From Pseudomonadota bacterium (GTDB taxonomy: Bacteria > Pseudomonadota > Gammaproteobacteria > Steroidobacterales > Steroidobacteraceae), in the NCBI GenBank assembly GCA_021826035.1, contig JAKBBE010000012.1, forward strand, positions 1 to 57,898: a stretch of DNA of 57,898 nt, read 5' to 3'. The translations under genes and the position numbers were made by a program. Positions 1 through 8,589 of the stretch are shown piece by piece (position 1 is the first letter of the stretch; each line of letters opens with the position of its first letter). The notes beneath the pieces are model-generated. The model was not told the origin of the DNA and did no database searches. It was given only the letters and a program-made list of their open reading frames with translations.

Positions 1-40
1 CATTAAAAAGTCCCGCGCCACCACCGCTGGATCGGTCGAT

Positions 41-1246
41 CTAGTGTCGTTCTGCAGTGACCTTTGAGTCGCCCGTCCGCTCGCGCAGTTCGTCGACGTA
101 GTCCGCCCACGCTCGCATCATCTTCCGGCGTTCCTCGAGCCGCTGCGCACGATTGTAAGCAGCGCGGACCTTGTTGCGTTCTTTGTGCGCGAGCTGAAGT
201 TCGATGAGATCCGGGTGCCAGCCCTGCTCGTTGAGAAGCGTACTCGCAATGGTCCGAAATCCGTGTGCTGTCATCTCATCCTTCGCATAACCGAGTCGTC
301 GCAGCGCGGCATTCAAGGTGTTTTCGCTGAGGGGTCGCTCCCGCTTGCCGATTGCGGGAAACACGAATCGACCCTCTCCCGTGCGCTTATGCACCTCACC
401 CAGGATCTCCAACACCTGCCGGGCGAGAGGTACGATATGCGTTTCCCCCATCTTCATCCGCTCTGCCGGAATCCGCCACTCGCTGCGATCCAGGTCGAAT
501 TCGGACCATTCGGCGGCGCGCAGCTCACCGGGCCGCACGAAGACGTACGGCGCGAGCTTCAGGGCCGCATGCGTCGTTGCTTGCCCGTCGTAATCCTCGA
601 TCGCGCGCATCAGCTGCCCGACTCTCGCGGGATCGGTAATGGCCGCGTAGCTCTGTGTTCCCTTGGCTGCAAGCGCCCCTTTGAGATCGCCACTGATATC
701 TCTGCTCGCACGACCGGTGGCGATCGCGTAGCGAAACACGCGACCGCAGACGGCCCGGACCCGGTGCGCCGTGTCGTGAAGACCTTTCTTTTCGAGACGT
801 TTCAGTACGGCAAGGAGCTCCGGCGCCTCGATCTCGGCAATGGGCCGCTTCCCCAAGTAGGGGCCAACGATCTTGACGAGTTGATCTCTGTCCCTTTGCC
901 AAGTACTCGCCGAGAGCGACACTCTCTTGGTCTCGAGCCACTCCTCCCCCACGGCGGCAAATGTATTCGCCCGACCCTCGCGTCCGATCCTTTTCTTGAG
1001 GCTGGGGTCGACGTGATTTGCGACCAGCTTCCGGGCGTCGTCGCGTCGATCACGCGCCTCCCGGAGTGACACATCCGGGTAACGGCCGATCGCGAGAAGC
1101 TTCTCAATCCCCGCGTGCCGGTACTTATAGCGCCAGAGACGCGCCCCATTTGGCTTGACGAGAAGATATAGGCCCTTCTCGTCGGATACCTTGTAAGGCC
1201 TCTGCGCAGCCCTTGCAGCTCGAATCGCGACTTCGGTAAGGCTCAT
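41..1246 (-). CDS. P4-type tyrosine recombinase/integrase
   Basis: Site-specific recombinase of 401 residues that would integrate or excise a genomic island at the neighbouring tRNA. The N-terminal ~85 residues fit the DUF4102 arm-binding domain of P4-like integrases, followed by a core-binding SAM-like segment and a C-terminal catalytic domain. Catalytic residues are visible: Arg in FVRPGELRAAEW, His and Arg in HGFR, the second His in LAHKE and the nucleophile Tyr in AAYNRA. The ATG at 1246 has no clear Shine-Dalgarno sequence. The gene lies beside the 3' end of tRNA-Ala and reads away from it, so any island should extend left beyond the window. Full length and apparently intact. Confidence 0.93.
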   Translation of the reverse strand: MSLTEVAIRAARAAQRPYKVSDEKGLYLLVKPNGARLWRYKYRHAGIEKLLAIGRYPDVSLREARDRRDDARKLVANHVDPSLKKRIGREGRANTFAAVGEEWLETKRVSLSASTWQRDRDQLVKIVGPYLGKRPIAEIEAPELLAVLKRLEKKGLHDTAHRVRAVCGRVFRYAIATGRASRDISGDLKGALAAKGTQSYAAITDPARVGQLMRAIEDYDGQATTHAALKLAPYVFVRPGELRAAEWSEFDLDRSEWRIPAERMKMGETHIVPLARQVLEILGEVHKRTGEGRFVFPAIGKRERPLSENTLNAALRRLGYAKDEMTAHGFRTIASTLLNEQGWHPDLIELQLAHKERNKVRAAYNRAQRLEERRKMMRAWADYVDELRERTGDSKVTAERH

Positions 1247-1346
1247 GGGTGGGGGTACCGGTCCGAAGATGCCTCATGGTACCCCCAAAAATACCCCCGG
1301 CAAAATCGCGCTGGAGATGGAATGACTTAGCTAGATGTGGACAAGG

Positions 1347-1387
1347 CTGAACGGCAACCCATTGATTTACAATGGATTGCCGTTCAG
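1347..1387. repeat. Long inverted repeat between integrase and tRNA-Ala
   Basis: Two 18-nt arms, 1347-1364 and 1370-1387, are complementary at 17 of 18 positions around an ATTTA loop. Position and length fit an integrase arm site, an excisionase site or a structured transcript end for the tRNA. No T-run follows on the minus strand, which argues against a simple intrinsic terminator. Confidence 0.75.
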
Positions 1388-1401
1388 TCGTCGACGGAAT
1401 T

Positions 1402-1421
1402 AGCGACGTCTGGACGTCGCT
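1402..1421. repeat. Perfect 9-bp palindrome near the tRNA 3' end
   Basis: AGCGACGTC and GACGTCGCT are exact reverse complements separated by TG. The repeat sits 11 nt past the tRNA 3' end and may be a core or accessory recombinase site, or part of the tRNA transcript end. Confidence 0.7.
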
Positions 1422-1432
1422 GGAAGGATTGA

Positions 1433-1508
<76 letters not shown>

Positions 1509-1522
1509 ACGCAAGGGCGGCG

Positions 1523-1551
1523 ATTCTAGCTATGATGCGCACGGAAGCCAA
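1523..1551 (-). promoter_or_regulatory. Sigma-70 promoter of tRNA-Ala
   Basis: Minus-strand -35 TTGGCT (1551-1546) and -10 TAGAAT (1528-1523) are separated by 17 nt. Fourteen nt separate the -10 box from the first tRNA base, and the discriminator is GC-rich, as in stringently controlled stable-RNA promoters. Confidence 0.7.
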
Positions 1552-1572
1552 GGCCATTTTAGGAGCTGGGCT

Positions 1573-2043
1573 ATGCTGGCCATCGGCGCGCACGCCCCCG
1601 AGTTCACCCTGCCCAACGCGGACGGCAAATCCGTATCCCTGAAAGCGCTCCTGAAGCATGGACCGCTGCTGCTGTACTTCTACCCGGCGGACTTCACCGC
1701 CGGATGCACGCGCGAAGCCTGCCAGATCCGCGATCTGCACCCGCAGATCGAATCGGCCGGCCTGCAGGTCGCCGGCGTCAGCCCGCAGAGTCCCGAAAGC
1801 CACCACGCCTTCCGCGAGAAATACCACCTGCCCTTCATCCTGCTCTCGGACGTGGATCGGTGCGTAATCCGCATGTACGGCGTGCGTGGCCCGTTCGGGC
1901 TTGGCGTGCGGCGGGCGACGTTTCTCATCAGTCCCGCCGGCCAGATCGTCAATGTGGTCGCCTCCGACCTGCGGATCGGCGTGCACTCGCGCTTCGTGCG
2001 CGAGGCGGCCGCACCAGCGCCGCCTGCGCCCGAACGGCGCTGA
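1573..2043 (+). CDS. Peroxiredoxin, BCP/AhpC-TSA type
   Basis: Thiol peroxidase of 156 residues expected to reduce H2O2 and organic hydroperoxides in the cytoplasm. The active-site segment is FTAGCTREAC, with peroxidatic Cys45 and a second Cys five residues later (Cys50), the atypical 2-Cys spacing of the BCP/PrxQ subfamily. Length matches that subfamily. AGGAG about 8 nt upstream supports the ATG at 1573. The C-terminus ends in an Ala/Pro-rich tail. It stands alone, divergent from tRNA-Ala and convergent with the next gene, whose stop lies 1 nt beyond its own. Confidence 0.9.
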   Translation: MLAIGAHAPEFTLPNADGKSVSLKALLKHGPLLLYFYPADFTAGCTREACQIRDLHPQIESAGLQVAGVSPQSPESHHAFREKYHLPFILLSDVDRCVIRMYGVRGPFGLGVRRATFLISPAGQIVNVVASDLRIGVHSRFVREAAAPAPPAPERR

Positions 2044-2044
2044 T

Positions 2045-2614
2045 TCAGTTGTGCATGCGCAGCACCCGCGCCGGACCGTAGCGCGGGATCGTGACGATGT
2101 ACATGTCCCGCTCGGCCGCGGGCGGGATGTGATGGCCGCTCAGCGCATGCACCAAGCCGGCGACCGACTGCCGGCCGCACACCACGAGGACGCTCTTGCC
2201 GGTCTGCTGGTCGAGGATCTCAGAGGCAACGCTCTCCCCGCCGCGGCTCGAGAGCACCACCGGATGCAGCCCCAGGAGCTGCGCGATCGGCTCGGCCGTC
2301 TGTTGCGCGCGGCGGGTCTGACTGACGTAGATCGCACTCAGTCCGTCCCGACCCGAAGCCGTGGCGAAGCGCTGTGCCAGTACCTGCGCCTGCTGGCCGC
2401 CGGCGGCCGAGAGCGGTGCATTCGGGATCGACCCGAGCTCTGCGCTGGCCGACGGCACCACCACGACCACGGTATTGGTGGCCGAGGCCCACAGCACCAG
2501 TGCGACCGCCCCCAGCGCGAGTGCCGCGAGCAGACTGAGCCAGACCGGAGCCAGGAACGGGCGTCGTCGGCGGGTGATGGCCGGCACGGTTGGATCTGCA
2601 GCGTGTGAAGGCAT
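2045..2614 (-). CDS. Membrane-anchored histidine-phosphatase-fold protein without catalytic histidines
   Basis: 189 residues: a short basic cytoplasmic N-terminus, one transmembrane helix (about 25-43), then a SixA/phosphoglycerate-mutase-like domain, probably periplasmic. The fold is recognisable from LSAAGGQQAQVLA and YVSQTRRAQQTAEPIAQLLGL, which match the family pattern LTxxGxxQA...SxxxRAxQTA. However, the RHG/RHAE motif that carries the phospho-accepting His is replaced by PSAS (54-57), and the second catalytic His, normally in a GH motif, is replaced by CGRQ (146-149). The RR at 101-102 remains. It is therefore probably a non-enzymatic binding or regulatory protein. Family assignment is fairly sure; function is unknown. 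Confidence 0.7.
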   Translation of the reverse strand: MPSHAADPTVPAITRRRRPFLAPVWLSLLAALALGAVALVLWASATNTVVVVVPSASAELGSIPNAPLSAAGGQQAQVLAQRFATASGRDGLSAIYVSQTRRAQQTAEPIAQLLGLHPVVLSSRGGESVASEILDQQTGKSVLVVCGRQSVAGLVHALSGHHIPPAAERDMYIVTIPRYGPARVLRMHN

Positions 2615-2791
2615 CGTCTGTATTGTCTTTCCGGCGAGAGCCCGATCGAGAGTCCGTGAAGTTCATCACACTGCCGGGGCAATGTCACCTTTACATTGCT
2701 CCGGCAATTGCCTGTGCGCGATGCCGGCGCCCAAAACGACCCGCTCCGGCACCATTCACCAGGCAAGGAATGACGAGTCCCCGAGGTCTCG

Positions 2792-3862
2792 ATGTCATCT
2801 GGCGGACACACAACGGTCATAAAAAGGGTGCTCGAGCGCAGGGTACACGAACCCGAAGCTCGAGAAGACACCACGGCGACTGTTGCGGTGATGCTGCGCG
2901 TGCTGCCGCCGCCGCACGCCCTGCTTTCGATCCGCGCCCCCGACACCCGCAAGCATCTCGAGCAACGCATCCACCGCGAAATGCTCGATGTCCTGATGTG
3001 CGAGGAGAACGAAACACTCGATCAACTGCGCGCGCAGTTCCGCTCACTGGTCATCACCGATAGCCTGCCCCTGGTGCGGCGCATCCGCGCACAGAAGCTG
3101 CCGCGCGAGCCGTTCATCCTGTACATCGCACCGAGCGACGACCTGGAGGAAATCGACACCGGGCTGTTCGCCGGCGCCGATGACTGCCTCTCCCGCCATG
3201 CCGGAGAGCCTGCGCTCAAGGCACGGCTCGGCACCGCGCGGCGCATCGCCGAGCTCGAAGAAGTGCTGCGCATCGCCCTGATCGAGAACCGCGAACTCTC
3301 GACCACCGATGAATTGACGCGCGTGGCGAGCCGGCGGTTCTTCGGCAAACACTTCCCGCGCGAGATCGATCGGGCCGCACGCTACCGCCGACCGCTGTCG
3401 CTCATTCTCTGCGACATCGATTTCTTCAAGAACGTCAACGACACGCTCGGCCATGCCGGCGGCGATGAGATCCTCAGGCAGTTCGGCGCGCGGCTGCAGG
3501 AGAGCCTGCGCCGCGGCATCGACTGGGTCGCCCGTCTCGGCGGGGAGGAGTTCGCGGTCATACTCCCGGAGACGAACTACGACCAGGCGCTCGATGCGGC
3601 CCGCCGGCTGCGGGCCTGCGTCGCCGACCGGCCGTTCCAGGCCTCGGGCAACACGGTGGAAGTGACGGCCAGTTTCGGCATGTGCAACCTCCAACAGGTG
3701 CCGCTCGGTGACCGCAAGACCGCCGATCACATGCTGCGCATCGCCGATGCAGCGCTCTACCGCAGCAAGCATGCCGGACGCAACCGCGTCACCGCGACGC
3801 TGATGCCGATGAACCCGGTACGCCGCGGCGCCAATGAGATCGACGAACTGCTCAGCCGCTGA
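2792..3862 (+). CDS. Diguanylate cyclase with N-terminal receiver-like region
   Basis: 356 residues. Residues ~175-335 form a GGDEF domain that should make cyclic di-GMP from GTP. The active-site motif GGEEF is at 250-254, and an RxxD inhibitory site (RGID, 241-244) stands five residues before it, so product inhibition is likely. Residues ~40-150 resemble a CheY-type receiver (VITDS, then GADDCL) but are divergent, and I cannot confirm phosphorylation. A short helix (~150-170) links the domains. No membrane segment is seen, so it should be cytosolic. The start could be later; the first ~30 residues look disordered. No kinase or phosphodiesterase is adjacent. Confidence 0.88.
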   Translation: MSSGGHTTVIKRVLERRVHEPEAREDTTATVAVMLRVLPPPHALLSIRAPDTRKHLEQRIHREMLDVLMCEENETLDQLRAQFRSLVITDSLPLVRRIRAQKLPREPFILYIAPSDDLEEIDTGLFAGADDCLSRHAGEPALKARLGTARRIAELEEVLRIALIENRELSTTDELTRVASRRFFGKHFPREIDRAARYRRPLSLILCDIDFFKNVNDTLGHAGGDEILRQFGARLQESLRRGIDWVARLGGEEFAVILPETNYDQALDAARRLRACVADRPFQASGNTVEVTASFGMCNLQQVPLGDRKTADHMLRIADAALYRSKHAGRNRVTATLMPMNPVRRGANEIDELLSR

Positions 3863-3980
3863 GCCGTCCGTCGCCCCGCCGCGCTTCAGTCCGAGCGCCC
3901 GGACGCCTCAGCACGCCCGGCCTCTGCTACCCTAGCGGGGGCTCTGCCGGCCATTTGGCGCGCAGCGCCGCGGGGGTGCC

Positions 3981-4850
3981 GTGCGATATCTGACCTATCT
4001 GCTGCCCTGGCAATTCTCACCGACCGCCTGCGCGGTGTTCGGACTGACCCTGGCGCTGTACGTGCGCGGCTGGGTGGTGCTGCGTCGAACCCACATCCGC
4101 GTGCGCCCCTGGCGTGCGCTCGTGTTCGGGCTCGGTCTTGCGCTGAACTACGCCGTGATGCAGACGTACTTCGATTTTCTGGCGCAGCACATGTTCTGGA
4201 TCCACCGCCTCCAGCACCTGATCCTGCATCACATCGGACCGACGCTGCTGATTCTCTCCGCGCCGGTGCCGATCCTGCGCGCCGGCATTCCCGCGCCGCT
4301 GTGGTGCCTGTTGAATGTGCCCTGGGTACGCGCACCGCTGCGGCGGCTCTGGCACAGTTTGCAGCATCCGTTGATCGCGCCGGTTCTGTTCGTCGGACTC
4401 ATCTATTTCTGGCTGATTCCCTCGGTGCACTTCACCGCGATGATCGATACCCGCCGCTACGAGCTGATGAACTGGAGCATGCTGGTCGACGGCATCCTCT
4501 TCTGGTGGCTGATGCTCGCACCGCGCGAGGCGCAGGGCGAGAGCGCGCTTGGTTACGGGGCGCGCTACATCGTGCTCACCGCGGTCGCGCTGCCGCAGAT
4601 CGTCCTCGGCGCCTACATCACTCTGACCACCCGACAACTGTTCAGCATCTACGCGGTGTGCGGTCGCGCCTGGGCCATCAGCCCGATGCTCGATCAGCAG
4701 ATCGGTGGCCTGCTCACCTGGATCCCGGCGGCCATGATGTCGGCGGTGGGCGGCATCGTGGTGATTTACCGCGCGCTGTCCGAGGAGCGGCGCATGCTCG
4801 CGCCTGGAGTGCCACAGGCCTCGGGCGCTGCAGCGGAAGCGACCGCATGA
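3981..4850 (+). CDS. CtaG-family (caa3_CtaG) cytochrome c oxidase assembly membrane protein
   Basis: 289-residue polytopic inner-membrane protein with about seven hydrophobic segments. His-rich stretches near helix ends (QHMFWIHRLQHLILHH, about residues 72-87) match the caa3_CtaG family, implicated in copper delivery to haem-copper oxidases. This is not the Cox11-type protein also called CtaG. GTG start at 3981. Its stop overlaps the ATG of the following Sco gene by 4 nt (ATGA), so the two are translationally coupled and probably act on the same oxidase. No oxidase subunit gene lies in the window. Confidence 0.85.
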   Translation: MRYLTYLLPWQFSPTACAVFGLTLALYVRGWVVLRRTHIRVRPWRALVFGLGLALNYAVMQTYFDFLAQHMFWIHRLQHLILHHIGPTLLILSAPVPILRAGIPAPLWCLLNVPWVRAPLRRLWHSLQHPLIAPVLFVGLIYFWLIPSVHFTAMIDTRRYELMNWSMLVDGILFWWLMLAPREAQGESALGYGARYIVLTAVALPQIVLGAYITLTTRQLFSIYAVCGRAWAISPMLDQQIGGLLTWIPAAMMSAVGGIVVIYRALSEERRMLAPGVPQASGAAAEATA

Positions 4851-5431
4851 GAGTGCGCGTACTGGCCGGTGTGCTCGCCCTGGCGCTGCTCGGCGGCTGT
4901 GCTCAGCGTCAGCTCGGACATCACATGACGAATGTCGCCGGTCTGGTCGCGCCGCTGAAATTCCACATGAGCAACCAGAACGGCGCGGCAGTGAGCGCCG
5001 CGGACTACCGAGGTGACGCGGTGCTGCTGTATTTCGGCTACACGCACTGCCCGGATGCCTGCCCGATCACGCTCGCGATGCTCGCCGATGCGATCTCACA
5101 ACTCGGCGCCGAGGCCGGCCGCGTGCGCGTGTTGTTCGTCACCGTGGATCCGCGCCGCGACACGCTGGCGGTCCTCAAGCGCTACGTGCGGGGCTTCGGC
5201 CCGCAATTCGTCGGCCTGCGCGGCACCCATGCGCAGCTGACGCGGATGATCAAGCGCTACCGGGTGTCCTACCATGACGAGAAGCCCGATGCGAGCGGCG
5301 CCTACGAAGTCGACCACAGCAGCGCGGTATTCATTTTCGGTCCGCGGGGCCGTGCCCGCCTGTTGGCACAGAGCGGCGCTGCGGCGAGGGTGATCGCGGC
5401 CGATTTGCGTCACCTGCTCGCCACCGGGTGA
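4847..5431 (+). CDS. SCO1/SenC-family copper chaperone lipoprotein
   Basis: 194 residues. The N-terminal lipobox LLGGC predicts a lipoprotein facing the periplasm. The thioredoxin-fold domain carries the CuA-site motif YFGYTHCPDACP with the CxxxC pair, and the conserved distal His is in the segment EVDHSSAVFIFG. These residues bind copper and reduce or metallate the CuA centre of cytochrome oxidase subunit II. The start chosen is the ATG overlapping the end of the CtaG-like gene. Longer upstream readings in this frame only cross the ctaG-type gene and are not coding. Confidence 0.92.
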   Translation: MRVRVLAGVLALALLGGCAQRQLGHHMTNVAGLVAPLKFHMSNQNGAAVSAADYRGDAVLLYFGYTHCPDACPITLAMLADAISQLGAEAGRVRVLFVTVDPRRDTLAVLKRYVRGFGPQFVGLRGTHAQLTRMIKRYRVSYHDEKPDASGAYEVDHSSAVFIFGPRGRARLLAQSGAAARVIAADLRHLLATG

Positions 5432-5563
5432 GCCGATCTGACCTTGCCAAGGCGGCGCAGCGCGCTACCATGAGGCCGTTGTGTACCGCAGTCTCCCGCC
5501 GCAGAGTCTGAACTTCACGCGCGACGGTGCGCGCCGGACCGGGCGCTGAGCGACCGCGCACCC

Positions 5564-6877
5564 GTGGAGCCAACTCCCACAAGCGCCGCTGGTGCGCCCG
5601 GTGCGTGCGCCTCGATTTTTGCCGCCACGTGGCAGCTGCTGCTCGGCATGGGCATCCTGATGCTCGGGGCTGGGCTGACCAGCACCGAGATCAGCCTGCG
5701 GGCCGCGCTCGACGGGTTTTCCGCCCCCGTCACCGGCGTGGTCATGTCCTGCTACTACCTCGGGTATCTGTTCGGCACGGCCGCCGCCCCGCGCCTGGTT
5801 CGCCGCGTCGGACATATCCGCGTGTTCGCCGCCATGGCGGCCACGGCGGCCGCTGCGGTGCTGATCCAGGGCATCATCATCAACCCGATCACCTGGGGAC
5901 TGCTGCGGGGCATCTCGGGCCTGTGCTTCGCGGCCATTTACGTCGTGGCCGAGAGCTGGTTGAACGACCGTTCCAGCCGCATCACGCGCGGCGTGCTGCT
6001 CGCGGTCTACATGGTGGTGCTCTACATCGGGCTTGGCGGGGCGCAGTTCCTGCTGATCCCGGCAGACCCGAGGACCGACCGCCCGTTCATGCTCGCCGCG
6101 GTGATGATCTCCCTCGCCATGGTGCCGATCTTGATCGCCGCCGAGAGCGCCCCGGCGATCGCTGTGCCGCGCAAGGTGAGCTATCGGGAGCTGTATCGCA
6201 ACTCCCCGCTCGGGGTGGTTGCCGTGACGGTGAGCGGGATGATTACCTCGAGCGTCTACTCCATGGGTCCGCTCTACGCCCAGCGCCTCGGACTGGGCAC
6301 CTCGGGGGTCGCGCTGTTCATGGCGGTGAGCATCCTCGCCGCGGTGCTCGGTCAGTTTCCCGCCGGCATGCTCTCGGACCGCATGGACCGGCGCACGGTG
6401 ATTGCCGGTGCGTGTCTGGTGGCGGCGCTCGCCGCGGGCGCACTCGCGGCCTTTCCGCACCTGCCGCGGCCGCTCTTCTACATCGGCGCCGGGCTGTTCA
6501 GTTCGATGTCCTTCACGTTGTACTCACTCGGCGTATCGCACGTGAACGACCAGCTCGAGCCGGCCCAGATGGTCGCCGCCAGCAGCGCGCTGCTGCGCGT
6601 CAACGGACTTGGCGCCGCGGTGAGCCCCGTGCTGCTCGGGGCACTGATCGAGCATTTCGGCACGAGCGCGTATTTCGGCACGCTCGCCGTACTGTCGCTG
6701 CTGCTGACACTGTTTGATTTGTGGCGCAAACGGCGCTCCGAGCCGGTCCCGCCGGATCTGAAGGGCGGCTTCATCACCGCCGGCCCACAGGGACTGGCGA
6801 CGCGGATTGCCGCTGGCGCCTTGAGCGCACCGCGCGAGGGTGAGTCGAGTACGGATGTGCGAAACGCATCACAGTGA
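5564..6877 (+). CDS. MFS transporter, YcaD-like
   Basis: 437 residues with twelve predicted transmembrane helices and a cytoplasmic loop between helices 6 and 7. The segment SCYYLGYLFGTAAAPRLVRRVGHIR is a typical MFS motif A region, and DRMDRR follows helix 8. The layout resembles the YcaD/MFS_1-like group. Substrate cannot be told from sequence. The GTG at 5564 is used; a later ATG before the first helix would also give a full transporter. About 130 nt separate it from the sco gene, so a separate promoter is likely. Confidence 0.85.
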   Translation: MEPTPTSAAGAPGACASIFAATWQLLLGMGILMLGAGLTSTEISLRAALDGFSAPVTGVVMSCYYLGYLFGTAAAPRLVRRVGHIRVFAAMAATAAAAVLIQGIIINPITWGLLRGISGLCFAAIYVVAESWLNDRSSRITRGVLLAVYMVVLYIGLGGAQFLLIPADPRTDRPFMLAAVMISLAMVPILIAAESAPAIAVPRKVSYRELYRNSPLGVVAVTVSGMITSSVYSMGPLYAQRLGLGTSGVALFMAVSILAAVLGQFPAGMLSDRMDRRTVIAGACLVAALAAGALAAFPHLPRPLFYIGAGLFSSMSFTLYSLGVSHVNDQLEPAQMVAASSALLRVNGLGAAVSPVLLGALIEHFGTSAYFGTLAVLSLLLTLFDLWRKRRSEPVPPDLKGGFITAGPQGLATRIAAGALSAPREGESSTDVRNASQ

Positions 6878-6961
6878 ACCGGTGCGAAACGGGAATATCT
6901 GCTCCCCGGGGTTGAACGCACAGACCTATGCTGTCACTCGCCGCACCGCTGGGACGCGAGG

Positions 6962-7714
6962 ATGACCGACCAGAGCGCCGAGAAGTTACGTACCCGCACC
7001 AATGCCCAATTGCTCGGACAGCTGCGCGCGGACGTCTACCACGGCGCCACACCAGCGGCGCTCGCGGCGATCGACATGCTCCTCGCGTGCGGCTGGGATC
7101 CGAACACGCTCCTCGATGAGGGACTGCTTCGGGCGCTGCGCGCCATCGACGGGGATGACCGCGACGGCATTCTCTTCCTGCCCGAGGCCCTGCGGGCCTT
7201 CGCAACGATCGAGGCCGCCCTGCAAGTGCTGCGCCCCTTGATCGGCCGCAGCACCGGTGAGCCGTTCGGCACGGCCGTCATCGGTACTGTGAGCGGTGAT
7301 ACACACGGCATCGGCAAGGACATCGTGGCCATGACGCTCGTCCGCGCAGGCTTCACCGTCGTCGATCTCGGAACGGACACCCCGTGCGATGCCTTCCTCG
7401 AGGCCCTCAGGGCACACCATGCGGACGTGCTGGTGCTCTCGACACAACTCACCGCCGGCATACCGCACATGAAAACGCTCATCGAGCGCATGTGCGCACT
7501 GCGCATCCGCGAGGCGCATCTGGTGCTGGTGGGCGGCACGCCGCTCAACGAGGAATTCGCCAAGACGGTGGGCGCCGATGCGTACTGCCGCGACGCGCTC
7601 TCCTGCGCCGAGACCGCCAGAAGCCTGTTGGCCGCGCGCCGCGCGGCCGAAGCGACCGAACTCAGGCCGCGGCCGGGCGCTCTGCCGGCAGCGCGCACAG
7701 GCGTGGCGGGTTGA
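6962..7714 (+). CDS. Corrinoid (cobalamin-binding) protein of a methyltransferase system
   Basis: 250 residues. Residues ~10-95 form the helical cap found in MetH, MtaC and MttC-type proteins, and ~100-235 form the Rossmann-like B12 domain. The cobalt-ligand motif is TVSGDTHGIGKD, a DxHxxG with the lower-axial His. Downstream LSTQLTAG and LVGGTPLNEEFAKTVGADAY match the nucleotide-loop region of these proteins. Such proteins shuttle a methyl group between a substrate methyltransferase and an acceptor. No methyltransferase is adjacent. The next gene, 31 nt downstream, is a [2Fe-2S] ferredoxin that could keep the cobalt reduced. The family is clear; the substrate is unknown. Confidence 0.87.
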   Translation: MTDQSAEKLRTRTNAQLLGQLRADVYHGATPAALAAIDMLLACGWDPNTLLDEGLLRALRAIDGDDRDGILFLPEALRAFATIEAALQVLRPLIGRSTGEPFGTAVIGTVSGDTHGIGKDIVAMTLVRAGFTVVDLGTDTPCDAFLEALRAHHADVLVLSTQLTAGIPHMKTLIERMCALRIREAHLVLVGGTPLNEEFAKTVGADAYCRDALSCAETARSLLAARRAAEATELRPRPGALPAARTGVAG

Positions 7715-7745
7715 CAGCCGCGCTGAGGCGCCCGACAGTGCGCAC

Positions 7746-8015
7746 ATGGCAGCGGCAAAGACGGTCACGTTCACGGTTTCCGGCTGTACGGTGAGCTGCC
7801 GGTCCGAGCAGACGTTGCTCGAGGCAGCCGAGGCCGCCGGCATTCCCATGCCCTGCTCCTGCCGGGACGGCCAGTGCGGCAAGTGCCGCGCGAAGCTGCT
7901 CGAGGGCGAAGTCGACATGCGATCCAATGGCGGCATCCTCCCGCGCCAGATCGCCCTCGGCTACGTACTCACGTGCTGCAGCCGCCCGCTCACCGACGTC
8001 GTGATTGAGCGATAG
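7746..8015 (+). CDS. [2Fe-2S] plant-type ferredoxin
   Basis: 89 residues, essentially one 2Fe-2S fold. Cluster ligands follow the plant-type pattern: CRDGQCGKC supplies three cysteines (CxxxxCxxC) and the fourth is in LTCCS about 35 residues later. The ATG at 7746 is preferred because the longer in-frame reading overlaps the corrinoid gene and adds no recognisable domain. It is probably co-transcribed with the corrinoid-protein gene and a candidate electron donor for reactivating oxidised cobalamin. Confidence 0.9.
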   Translation: MAAAKTVTFTVSGCTVSCRSEQTLLEAAEAAGIPMPCSCRDGQCGKCRAKLLEGEVDMRSNGGILPRQIALGYVLTCCSRPLTDVVIER

Positions 8016-8050
8016 GGCGAGCATCGGCCGCACCGCGCACGCGCAGCGCA

Positions 8051-8083
8051 CGCCCCTTCCCCCGCGCAAGTTTGCAAGGGGCG
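8051..8083. terminator. Possible bidirectional terminator hairpin
   Basis: CGCCCCTT (8051-8058) pairs exactly with AAGGGGCG (8076-8083), with a smaller GCAA/TTGC pairing inside. It lies between the convergent ferredoxin and methyltransferase genes. No strong T-tract follows in either direction. Confidence 0.35.
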
Positions 8084-8115
8084 CGGGTCCTCCCGGGCGC
8101 GCAACGCCGGGCGGC

Positions 8116-8589
8116 TCAGAGTAGGCTGCGCCGACCGAACCAGCGGCGTACCCGCGCGCGATAGTGCGCGTAGGCCTGCCCGAAGCGCGTGGTGAGCGCC
8201 TCTTCCTCAGCCCGAATCTGCACACGCGTGAGCATCGGCCCGAAACACAGCGCCACAATCAGGGCGCTCAGCGCCCCGAGCCGCACCGCCCCGCCGATCA
8301 GGAGCAGCCACAGACTCAAATACATCGGATTGCGTGTCCAGGCGTAGACCCCGCGCGTCACCAGCGCCGAGGCGCGCTCCGGGTGGTGCGGATGGATCGT
8401 GGTGCGTGCGTAACGAAACTGCACGAGCGCGCTCAGCGCCGGCACGAGTGCCAACACCATCAGCCCGCCACCGACGCCGGTGTAGGGCGTGCCGATGAGC
8501 GCAGCGATCGGCAGGAAACGGCTCGCGAGCCACTCCACGGCGGCAAACACCAGCATCCAAAGAGGCGGCGGAAGGGGTGAGCTGCGCAT
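8116..8589 (-). CDS. Isoprenylcysteine/phospholipid methyltransferase-like membrane protein
   Basis: 157 residues with four hydrophobic segments. The pattern VTRGVYAWTRNPMYLSLWLLLIG, followed by EEEALTTRFGQAYAHYRARVRRW, is the diagnostic C-terminal half of the PEMT/ICMT-like family (PF04191-type). In that family the R-N-P-M-Y and E-E-x(n)-F-x-x-Y-x-x-Y segments bind SAM. The actual substrate of small bacterial members is generally unknown. The ATG at 8589 is chosen because the reading frame further upstream is low-complexity and non-coding in appearance. Confidence 0.8.
   Translation of the reverse strand: MRSSPLPPPLWMLVFAAVEWLASRFLPIAALIGTPYTGVGGGLMVLALVPALSALVQFRYARTTIHPHHPERASALVTRGVYAWTRNPMYLSLWLLLIGGAVRLGALSALIVALCFGPMLTRVQIRAEEEALTTRFGQAYAHYRARVRRWFGRRSLL

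Noticed and set aside
1..1246. attR or far end of the integrase-bearing island inside the window
   Set aside because: No second copy of the tRNA-Ala 3' end is seen left of the integrase. The island must continue outside if it exists.
6878..6961. Cobalamin riboswitch upstream of the corrinoid-protein gene
   Set aside because: The gap is only 84 nt and no B12-box-like sequence is visible.
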